From Isoetes taiwanensis (Eukaryota; Streptophyta; Lycopodiopsida; Isoetales; Isoetaceae): a stretch of 64,000 nt of DNA. This document shows positions 34,541 through 44,253 of the stretch, one piece after another (position 1 is the stretch's first letter; every line of letters begins with the position of its first letter). The notes beneath the pieces were generated by a model. The model had not been told where the DNA came from. It did no database searches and saw only the letters and a list, made by a program, of their open reading frames with translations. Location of the stretch: assembly GCA_021234155.1 (NCBI GenBank), contig JAJEKV010000072.1:2230436-2294435 (forward strand). Direction: 5' to 3'. The translations under genes and the position numbers were made by a program.

Positions 34541-37454
34541 AATAACAGGGGGTTTTTTTTGTGTTTTTGTACGCTTTTCACAAAGGTTTTCCTAAGATTT
34601 CATGGCGTATTCGAATGGATGTACTAATGCGTACATCTAGAGTGCACTATTTCTTAATCGTTGATTTAGCTTTTTTTTTTCAATGGTCCAACATCCAAGG
34701 GCTCACAACGAAAGCCCTCTTTTTATTTTAGGGGCTGAACATGCAAGCCTCGTGGATGTGCTTTAGTGTTTTCGACTTTTAGGGTTTCGATGGGTTTAGG
34801 GTTTGGCGTTGAAGATGAAGAGTAAAACAAGATCTAATTCTTCCTCGATCTAATTCTTCGATGGCTTGGGACATCGAGCTTCCATCATGCATACTATCTA
34901 CATCCGTGGATGGTGTAGTTGGAGTGGATGGACGAGAGTAATCTCGTCGGCAAAGCTAAAGTTAAACTCACATCGCTTTCATTTTCTATCTTCCTACATT
35001 GGTGGGGCCCTACTTGTGATAACGAAGATGCACATCGACCGGTCTCAAAGAAAATAATATAGTTCGGTGCTAATATAGTGGTTCGCTTTGTGGCATATAG
35101 CGCCAAACAAAATGGCTTAGACCTTGAGCTGCCGATTGAGCTCATGAAGCTTTGAGTTTTGAAGCCGGATGTCATTCATAGCCATTGCTTCGTGGTAAGC
35201 TTCGTTTGTTGTTTATGGGTCCAATAGTCGCATCTTTTCCTTGTGTTGACTACTGTTTACTGTACGGTTGCTTGGCATAAGATGATGCAGAGCCGCTTTT
35301 GGTGGAAAACAATGTGTGAGAAAACATCCCGACAGAGATCGGCGTTTGCGGCGATTTTGGAGCGCGAAACAAGTCCGGGCGAAGAATCAGAGCTCGATTC
35401 CAATATGCCGGGCACATTCGGCGGGGTTCAGACTTTTTGCTTTTTGTTCTTGTTTTTCCTTGCGAAGGAGCGAGCTCGAGCTCGCTCCCCCCCCTCGCTC
35501 CCACTCTGCTTAAAATTTCTTTGGAATGATGCATGTCGATCCTTTTGTGGTGGGGCGGATCTTCTTAACATCTATAAGAGTTGAATTGTTTCATTGTATT
35601 CTAGCTGCATCGCCATAGCTGCATTATCTCGGTAGCGGAGCTCGGAACCACGAATATCGAAGGCATCTATATAAAACTGTTGTCGTACGCAACATTCTTC
35701 ATTCTATTTCAACACACCTCAAACATAGGATTAGGTAGGCGGGGATTTTTCCTAGGAATATGTAAGATAATTTGCTAGATTGAAGGCATGGATAGAAAAA
35801 CCATAGCTTTGTTGTTGATTCTTGTGCATCTTCCATTATCTATTCAATGGCAATTTTGAATCTCGAACACTCCACTCAAGCTGAAAACATATATATATTT
35901 GTTTGTTGGAAATTCCTCCGGTATTTCTTTTTAGCAAACGATCCCGTTGGTTTGTTCTTGAAAACTCCCAAATATGGCACTTTTTATGTATCTAGTGTAT
36001 TCTAATTTGTCTACTCATGATAGGTTTGCGGTGTTACTTCTTTACATCCATTGTACTAGCAATCAACCGTGGAGACTCTCTGGAATATCCGTTTAAAAAC
36101 AATAGAGAGGCATTGCAAACACACGAAATCTGGTAAGTGCAAATAATTGATTGTCTATATGGGCACTAGCATTATGTATTATGGCGCTATTGATTCTTAT
36201 CTACATGTCCTAGGCTCTCTTATATTGATACGCCTACGCATTACTCACGGGATTAAATACCAAGGGTCCTGTTTGTTTCTACATTTTGTATTGTATTTTT
36301 GGAAGAGAAGCAGCACTTGAACTAGAGGACAATGACATTGCAAGAACTTATCCCAGGCATACAACTTGAACGATTTGCAGATCTTTGAAGATCAAACAAG
36401 CCATGTTTCACAGCTTCTAGTGCTGTTCAGTTTGATGAAGGGAAGTCGAAAAAACTTGTTCACAAGAGCTCCTTATTTAATAAGCAATTCTTGTTTCTCT
36501 CTTTAATGGGTGCCTTCTACAGTGACAATCGTGGTAGTATTTTAATTCTGCTTATAGAATTATTAGCTCTTGCAAATATTTGTAGCTAGACAGCCAGATT
36601 CAAAAGCACATGGTGTTCAAAAGCTTGAAGCATAGTGTTCAAAAAGGAAAATGGCTATAACTCGGCACTGCATTCAGGGATTTTGTGCACATGGATTGGA
36701 TTGCATGCACAAATATTTTAGATATTGCAGTTACTCTTCATATCCATTGTTCCAGAAGGCATCTCACATTTATTGATGTATATCTTAAAACATTGTTGTT
36801 ATATGACATTTATTGATGTATATCTTAAAACGTTGTTGTTATATGACACTGTGAATAGGTTTGTTATCCATGTTCTGGCATCAACCACGGCACATATTAG
36901 ATATTGCATATTAGATATTACATATTGCTATATGTTTTTACATATGTTTGCTTTTTTTTAGGGCCCGAAGGGCCCAAAATTTTTTTTAGTATAACAACCA
37001 ACACATAACTACCATTAACATTAATTAACACAACCATTGGGTCCAACGCATTTAAATTAAAATCCCCCTTAGACCCCCTTTCGTTTGGGTGCATATTCAC
37101 ACGGGGGGTGACGTAGGGCAGCGAGAGCCCCTATAATTATATTTTGCACGTACAAAATCAACACCATATAGTATTTTGGTTCAAATCTTATAGTATTTTG
37201 TAAATCTTGTTATACAGTATAGCAAATTTTGTACTTGCATACCCCACAAACGAGGAGCTTTACGTACGGTGTAGATTAAGGATTAAGGGGTGAATATGCC
37301 TATCCAACAGCTCTCGTTGCCCGGAGTCACCCCCCGTGTGAATATGCACCCAAACCAAAGGGGGTCTAAGGGGGATTTTAATTTAAATGCGTTGGACCCA
37401 ATGGTTGTGTTAATTAATGTTAATGGTAGTTATGTGTTGGTTTGACAGTACATT
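34541..37454. mobile_element. 2.9-kb insertion inside the Copia element
   Basis: The Copia protease frame breaks at 37455 and the pre-integrase frame resumes at 34540; family members have only a few residues between them. ATTTCAAT occurs at both borders (about 34524-34531 and 37453-37460) and could be an 8-bp target duplication. Inside are a GC-rich patch (35320-35510), a 40-bp tandem duplication (36766-36845) and the inverted repeat at 36996-37442. No transposase frame was seen. Type unknown. Confidence 0.65.
36996..37442. repeat. 132-bp inverted repeat (MITE/foldback-like)
   Basis: The left arm 36996-37127 (AACCAACACATAACTACC...) and the right arm 37311-37442 (...GGTAGTTATGTGTTGGTT) are reverse complements with about five mismatches, around a 183-bp AT-rich loop. 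Length and shape fit a MITE. No target duplication is obvious directly at the arm ends, so it may instead be one end of the larger insertion. Confidence 0.85.
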
Positions 37455-37900
37455 TCAATCTGTCAAATTGACAGTATAACCCATGTCCACAAGTTGACTT
37501 ACAGGTATTAAATTTCTCACTAGAGAAGGTACACACAAAACATCTCTTAAAACTATTGCTTTGCCTTGTAAATCAAATAATTCAAGTGTCCCTGAACATT
37601 GAACCCTTTGCAAATCTCCATTTCCTAGCTTGATAAAGCCTCCCTTTTCTATTTTTCCATCTCTAAGTAACTTGGCTGAGCCAATTACTGTTTTCTCTGC
37701 TCCACTATCTAGGATCAGCAAGTTTTTTGCATCATTAGATTCCCTACTTGAAATATTCAAAATATCATTACATATCTCAGCATCTTCATCATCTTCACTA
37801 GATTCCTCTTCAATTTCTTGTGTTAAATTGACTGCTGTCTCCTGTCTTCCAGCTCCTCTTACTTCCTTTCCTCTTCCTCTGTTAGGTTTACCCCTTTTCC
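37455..37900 (-). pseudogene. Copia protease
   Basis: The minus frame from the glycine/arginine-rich region after gag leads into LLILDSGAEKTVIGSAKLL, with the DSG active site of retroviral-type aspartic proteases, and on to VLCVPSLVRNLIPVSQL. It is out of frame with gag and cut at VDMGYTVNLTD by the insertion. Confidence 0.85.
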
Positions 37901-37924
37901 CTTTGCTGCTTGAGCATCATTTTG

Positions 37925-38791
37925 CTAATGCCCTTTGCCACCACAATTGAAACATTCCACATTTTTAAGCTTTGGGCAGTCAGCCTTGAGATGACCTGAA
38001 TCCTTACAGTGATAGCATGGCCCTATATTTCTCTTTGATTTTCCTTGAGTTGAGCTGTTACCTTTGTATTTGGATCGACCTGCATATAATACTTCCACAT
38101 TCTCATCCAAATCATCAGTTAATATTTTATTCTGCTCAAACTCTGTCCTTATCATTTCTTCTGCATTTTCTCTAGTTTTAGCTACATTTCTTATTAGTGT
38201 AGCTAGCTGTTTATTGTCTCCTACTGCCCTAGCCACATGCAACAACTTCTGCTGATCAGTCATAACAACTCCTGCTCCCTCGAGGTCTGCTACAATGTTG
38301 TCAAACCTTGAAAAGAAATTAGTTAGATCATCTTCTTCTCTAAGCTTGAGTTTTCTCCATTCTTTGTCCAAAATATCAATTTGGGATGAGCTTTTTTCTT
38401 CAAAGTGTTTGAGCAGGTACCTCCAAATTTCTCCAAGAGTTTTACCTCTTATTTTCAAGAGGATTGATGCTTCAACTTTGCTAGTCAGAATTGCATATGC
38501 TTCCTTAACTTTTGCTTTGTTAATTCTGCTAGTGATGCCATTATCTCCACTTGTTGCAGTTGCATCTAATTCCCCTGCTGCAGATGCTTCCCCAGAAGGG
38601 CTATTCTCCCTTCTTCCTGCAACCATGCTAACTGAACTATTAGTATTACCAGAATTACCATCTTCTAGTAAATCCCACAAGTTTTCATTTTCAAGAACAT
38701 TTTTCATTTGTTCTTTCCAGATCTGAAAACCTGGACCTCCCTCATAGGTCTTAATCCCACTGAGAAGAGCAGCTCCAAATCTGTTAGACAT
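37925..38791 (-). pseudogene. Copia gag
   Basis: I prefer the ATG at 38791 (MSNRFGAALLSGIKTYEGGP); an upstream GTG would lie inside the primer site. It contains the UBN2-like capsid region (FQIWKEQMKNVLENENLWDL, LKLREEDDLTNFFSRFD), then CYHCKDSGHLKADC (complete CCHC knuckle) and CFNCGGKGH, a second knuckle cut off before its last Cys by TAG at 37925-37927. Confidence 0.85.
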
Positions 38792-38805
38792 TCTAAATAA
38801 CCTGT

Positions 38806-38817
38806 GCTCTGATACCA
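38806..38817 (-). promoter_or_regulatory. Copia primer-binding site
   Basis: TGGTATCAGAGC on the minus strand, one base inside the 5' LTR, complementary to the 3' end of plant initiator-Met tRNA. Confidence 0.9.
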
Positions 38818-38818
38818 C

Positions 38819-39549
38819 TGTTAGGATCTACAATGTCTAGCATATACAAATATTCCCTAGCAATACAACTTTCAATTGTGTCCTATAGATATTATAACCT
38901 TAGCATATAACCATTAAAATAGAGATTGAAACCTTAACACTTTGTATTACCTTAAAAAAACATTCGACAGCCCGGGCATTCATCTGGTGGATGAATCCAT
39001 CTCCTCCCGAATCAATTCTTCTGTACATTCTCATTGAATTTATGTTCAGGTACCGATCCTTCCGGAATCGGCACCGATCAGGCACTATCGGCCCGCTCCA
39101 TTCTAAGTTTGAATTAGAGCTTGGCAGTTGGTCATTCGACCGAGATTCTATATTATTTACAACCATTAAACCTAAGGTTCATACACATACAATATTAACC
39201 ATTGAACCATAGGTTAATATTCACCAAACATTGAACCTTAGGTTTTAGACCAGTTTGGCCTATTATTTGTTCAATGTCTTTGTCTCTTATGCCCTGTCCA
39301 TTTTCTTTGATCTCCACAGTTCTTAGGCACTGCCTTTAGATGACTAACAACCTGCAGATTTGTCCATGTTCTTCACAATACTTAAGTATTACCAATATAT
39401 CTTTTACAACCCCTGTATGTTTTCTTTGAACTTAGACTGTCAATATAAGGATCTGTAATAAGTCTGTGATCGGCACTCTATAATAATTATCTTGGTTCTT
39501 CAATGTAAACCATTCAATCATTATTATAATATGAACCTCAACTCTCACA
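38819..39549 (-). repeat. Copia 5' LTR (complete, 731 bp)
   Basis: Plus-strand ends are TG (38819, next to the primer site) and CA (39548-39549). Contains AT-rich promoter-like DNA. The sense start is TGTGAGAGTTGAGG. Confidence 0.9.
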
Positions 39550-40438
39550 GAATTATGTTGGAGAGCGGATGCTTAGTGAACTTCAGAGCTCATGGAGTTG
39601 CTGCTATATACAATGGACACTTCTGAATAGGTTTTTTGAGCTTCATATCTCAGCCTTTGGTAGAAGTACATAGTAACTGATACTCCCTTATTGTTATTTT
39701 GACCATTAGCAGTTTCAGGTTTCTAAGTATGTGCAGCCACTAGTATATCCTATTTTTACAGAACTAGTATATCCAAGTTAGATAAACATGTTGCATAATG
39801 GACACATCAATGGGCAGCACATAATAATGACCATGTATATTGATTGTTTTTGCTGCTTATACTAGGTCATTCAGGCTGTCATCCAGCAGATCGGGATATA
39901 CACTACTAATCGTTCTAATATATGTAAGTGAGAGTAACTGATATATATGATATTCAGGTAATAGTAACTGATATTCCCTTGTTGATATTTTGACCATTAG
40001 CAGTTTCGGATTTTCAACTATGTGCAACCACTAGTATATCTGATTTTTACAGCACTAGGATATCCAAAATAGATACTGCTTATACCAGATCATTCAGGCT
40101 GTCATCCAACAAATCAGGATATACACTAAGCATATTTTCCCGTTTGTTCCACTTTTGAGTAGATAGTTGCATTTAAATAGTTCCTTGAAATCATGGTGCA
40201 TGTTTATGATCCTTGACATTAACATAGTTGTTTGATATGATTATAGTGCCTGTTTTGATATATATTGTGAGATTGATACTCTTATCATAGATTGATACTC
40301 TTAACATGAATTCGACATAATGATTGTTGCATGGAACTATTAGTCTAGCTTGCATGCATCAAAAACAGGATCGACATGCATCTAAAATAGGAAAAGCATT
40401 CATCTAAATGATCAACATGAGGGATATTATTGCATTAA

Positions 40439-40469
<31 letters not shown>

Positions 40470-40830
40470 TGAAAGCAGGATCAACATACATCTAAAACAG
40501 GAAAAATATTCACTTAAACATGCATCAACATTCACTTAAAATGAATACATGAACTTTCCATAAGCTGAAGATATATGCCAACAAAAATCAGGAGACAAAG
40601 AGCAGATATGAAACTATATTATGTCATATTATATTATGTCTTTCCAAAAAATATTACATCACAATCTGTACAGGCCAGCTTACAAGCCGGTTTACAAAAA
40701 CCCCCAAAAATAAAAACAAACCCATCAACAGTTCATATCAAGTTTTGCATCAGAGGTTATAGAGGTTTTAGATTTCATATACATAGCAGAGAAAACAAAA
40801 ACATAAGAAACTATGAAGGTTGAAAATGCA
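39550..40830. other. unassigned, with a diverged duplication and an A29 run
   Basis: A block beginning AGTAACTGATA(C/T)TCCCTT and ending near GGATATACACTA occurs at about 39674-39905 and again, partly deleted, at 39963-40128. A run of 29 A lies at 40441-40469 within irregular repeats of GGATC(G/A)ACAT(G/A)CATCTAAAA. No gene. Confidence 0.6.
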
Positions 40831-41140
40831 CTACAAGTGTCCAGGAGGCATCTTCAGCTGCACAAAGAGATCATTGCCTTCGACTAAAAGTTTCATCTCC
40901 AAGAGGCACTCCTCAGTGATATCAACTTGATCTACCCACCCACTATTAGACCTTATAAGAGATAAAAGCTCCTTGTCTTCACATGTGCTCCATCTCCAAG
41001 CAAGAAAAATGAGCCACAACAATTATTTTTGTGTCGGACTGGTTGGAACCAACGGATTCATCCATGGATTTGACGATTAGAAGTCCTGTTATCAAGTGCA
41101 CCATGAGCCGACCATGATCTTCTACAAAAGATTTGAGTGC
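40831..41140 (-). pseudogene. unrecognised coding relic
   Basis: Minus strand: a frame reading HGRLMVHLITGLLIVKSMDE and KIIVVAHFSCLEMEHM stops, and a second frame continues CEDKELLSLIRSNSGWVDQV, ITEECLLEMKLLVEGNDL to a stop at 40831. The two look like one protein split by a frameshift near 40985. I do not know the family. Confidence 0.3.
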
Positions 41141-41900
41141 GAGCATGCTTATTAACCCAAAAGATGATAAATTATGCCTGGATCAATTCCCTTTCAATCA
41201 ATGGTAAAAATTGTGCTATTCACAGAAGATTGACCCATTGTTTAGGATCAATTAACCCATGTCCAATTGCTGTTCATGTGGAATTCTCTCCAGTTCAGTA
41301 TCCAAAGTTCTCATTTGAATATTTGCTACTGCCAACAAGATCTAAATTGATGTCATTCCACTCGGGCTCGTGTCCAGAGCCTTGCTACAACACCCACCAC
41401 CTCCTACTCATCGAGACCTGGCACTTGACACAATGGCCGAGTATAGACAACATGTTTTAGCACCATCTATTTTTGAGGGGTAATTATTTTGGCAAGAGAT
41501 TTATTTAACAGATTTTTACTTAGTTTACTGTGGTCTTAACATCTGAAGGATGCGAGATTAGCTTTTATAAAAATGCATTTGGAAGACAATAAACTGGCAT
41601 GCCAAGCACATTTCGTAGCTTACTATGCAACAATATCTGGACTTTATCTCATCAAAGATATGTTTAAAAACAATCAAATTTTACAATTCCAGTCCAAACT
41701 TTTTGGACCATCTCCGGCTTGCTATAGATGTTTCTATAATTGTCTGCAGCATCATCATCATAAACATAGGCGGGCCATATAGACACAAGTTGAATGTGCC
41801 TACTAAAGAAGAGAGTGAGAGAGATAGGAGATGATGCTTTCCTCATAGCTTCAGCTTTCTTTTTTGTGACAGATCTAACTCTAATACATGAAATAATAAT
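41141..41900. other. no recognised gene
   Basis: Open plus frame 41137-41460 has no known domain. Otherwise nothing. Confidence 0.4.
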
Positions 41901-42240
41901 GTTGATACTTCTCCAAAGATTAATAAATCCCGAGCTATTAATAATTCTATGCATTCCGATGTCACTGGAACTGTTATTAGAGAAGAGGCAACTTGTGATG
42001 CTAAGGAGCTTGATAAGGTGGAATGTTTAGGTCAATACAAGGTACTTGCTAACCTAAACACTAAACTTTATAATAATTTGATGCGTATGAGCAATCCATC
42101 ACAAATACATATTGCCCCTGTGATACTTCTTCAACTGATATTCCTCAACTTATTGCAAGTAAAATTTCTATCCCTACTGCCTCTCTAATTGATCTTAGTC
42201 CCTCTAAGCAATCCTCTGTTTAGCCCCCTCCTGTTATTTC
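41901..42240 (+). pseudogene. polar coding-like relic, unrecognised
   Basis: The plus frame reads MHSDVTGTVIREEATCDAKE, then ELDKVECLGQYKVLANLNTK, and after a frameshift near 42110 continues SSTDIPQLIASKISIPTASL to a TAG near 42222. Composition is protein-like rather than random. No family recognised. Confidence 0.3.
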
Positions 42241-42765
42241 TCCACATATTGCAGATCAAATGGTAACTCTACAAGATGGTCTTCTACTAGGGTCTACTAC
42301 TCAATAGTTTCTTGACCAGAGACAAAATTTACAATAGAAACTCAATGATGTGCATGAAATATGCAACAAAGAATACAACAAGATATACGGATGCTGGAAG
42401 TTACAGATGTTGTAGCAGATGTTGTTGAGGATGTTGAAAAGTCTTAGACACTCCCGTAAGAGAAAGAATTAATATGGCAAAAAATTCTTCAAAACAAGTT
42501 AAACAAGTTAAGACGAACGGTGAGAAGCTGGGTAATAATTGTGATTGTCTCTGATTATCTGAGTTTGTCAATGTCCAAATGTTTTTTCATCAGCAACTGC
42601 CCTTTTGATGGTCCTTTGTCATCTTCTTGTTTTCTACCATCTGGTGCACAATCTTGTCCATCCAGACGAGAAGGCAATGTCTGGGTCTAGGAACAACCCC
42701 ACATGGGCATAAGTCATTTGTGTTGCCCTAAGCTATAATATATTATTTTAGCCTGACATCTAGTA

Positions 42766-43008
42766 TTGACTCTTGATGAGTCCATTGCAGAGCAAGACAT
42801 AGAGTTGCAAATGATTTTGTTGGAAGACAACCAAATAATAGCAAAAATGATCGTACTAACCCTTGATGAGTTCATGCCAGAGCAAGACATAGAGTTGCAA
42901 ATGATTTTGTTGGAAGACAGCCAAATAATAGTAAAATATATCGTATTGTACTCTATGCGTGTCATGAGTGTCTTCGTAAATGTGGAAAGTATGTCAAAGT
43001 ACATCTAA
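42766..43008 (+). CDS. 80-codon frame with a doubled 30-residue unit, unrecognised
   Basis: Two 90-bp copies (anchors CTTGATGAG at 42772 and 42862) give EQDIELQMILLED(N/S)QIIA twice. The period is a multiple of three and the second copy keeps conservative changes, so it could be translated, but there is no family match and no upstream signal. It could equally be a non-coding duplication. Confidence 0.25.
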   Translation: MTLDESIAEQDIELQMILLEDNQIIAKMIVLTLDEFMPEQDIELQMILLEDSQIIVKYIVLYSMRVMSVFVNVESMSKYI

Positions 43009-44253
43009 TTTTGGTATCTTTTGTGTTTGGTGGCTTCAAAGATTCCCTTGTATTTTAAGAGGATAATGTCCAACTTACATACTGAACTTGTTGTACACAA
43101 ATTGTTGAAATGGAGCTTCCCAATGTTCCTATCTATAGGCTTTTGCAGATAGAAAATAACTTTCGCTTCAATTGTAGTATTTGGAATTTTTCTCCTTAGG
43201 ATTAAGGGATTTTTGGGTGAGACTTATTGAAAGACAAAGAATTTTACTTGTAAAGTAAATAGTAAAAAGCGAAAATAGTACAAAGCCATGTGGAAAGGAG
43301 TACCCCCATATTACAAGTTTATCCATATATTTAACTTTCCATATTACGTCATGCCACTTGGCATCATCCCTTAGGACATATAACGCACACACCACTATAA
43401 CGTTGCTTGCGTCCCTTAGGACATATGACACACACACACCACTCTAACGTTGCTTGTGCTTGAATGCGACGCACACACTACTCTAACGTTGCTTGGTTGT
43501 GTAATTGTTGGGTCTTGCCCCCAACCACCTTGTATTGAATGCGACTCTGGGCAGCCTTGAACTCGAGACATTTGCTCTAGAACTAGTGTGTTACCACTAA
43601 ATCAAATTAGTGACTTTATATTCTTTTGTTATATTGATCTTTCTAAATACGTCCTTTGTTGCAAGGCATGATTGGTCTTTTCTTGTAGTATGTAACTCAA
43701 ATATGTAGTGAATTACAACTTGTTATATCACCTTGCACTAATACTTGTTGCTCAAATGAGTTTAAATTGAGTTGTCAATAAAGGTTCCATTTTAGATAAG
43801 AATTGAATGGAACCCCTAAGTAAAAACATCGTGTATTTGTTTTTCTGTTGTAGCTTTAACACAACAAAGACGTGGATAGGATATAGCCATGTCCCATATT
43901 TATACTGCTTGCACTTAGCATGGGGAAATCTGACTTCATTGTTAGCATACAAAGATTATTCCAATTTACTCATTCAATTATAGTCAATGTACATAAATAG
44001 TAGTAAACAGCTCTGATGCCAATATGGCCAATATGGCAGGCAATGAATGGTTGTAACATATAGTTCAGCCATTTGGTCTTTATTGATACTATGAGTTTTC
44101 TATAGGACAGAGGGATTGTCCCTCTTATTGTGAATTAGCTTTCAGATATTCCTGTCATATGCTAATACAAGGCTGAGATGATCATGCCATGACTTGAAAT
44201 ATGAACATCATGATCATGGATATGAAGCTAATATCCTGAACATAGGTAGCTGA
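43009..44253. other. spacer with a 45-bp tandem repeat
   Basis: At 43368-43495 a unit of CCCTTAGGACATAT.AC(G/A)CACACACACCACT(C/A)TAACGTTGCTTG is present three times, the last shortened. The 3' part (43750-44253) should hold the 3' UTR of the minus-strand neprosin gene. Confidence 0.55.

Larger units (their letters stand above)
31021..39549 (-). mobile_element. Ty1/Copia LTR retrotransposon, disrupted
   Basis: Order on the minus strand: 5' LTR, primer site, gag with zinc knuckle, protease, GAG-pre-integrase and integrase N-part, (LINE tail), linker, RT, RNase H, polypurine tract, 3' LTR. Integrase before RT defines Copia. Damage: a gag stop, frameshifts between gag and protease and near 33060-33220, a Trp-to-stop change at 32085-32087, the integrase core replaced at 33886-34063, and a 2.9-kb insertion at about 34541-37454. 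The LTRs differ by a few percent by eye, so it is not a very recent insertion. Target duplications cannot be checked because the left LTR end is missing. Confidence 0.9.

Noticed and set aside
40441-40469. A29 run as the tail of a LINE or processed pseudogene
   Set aside because: No LINE or gene sequence precedes it, and the flanks are one continuous irregular repeat.
42766-43008. CRISPR-like or satellite array
   Set aside because: Only two adjacent 90-bp copies without spacers; an ordinary tandem duplication.
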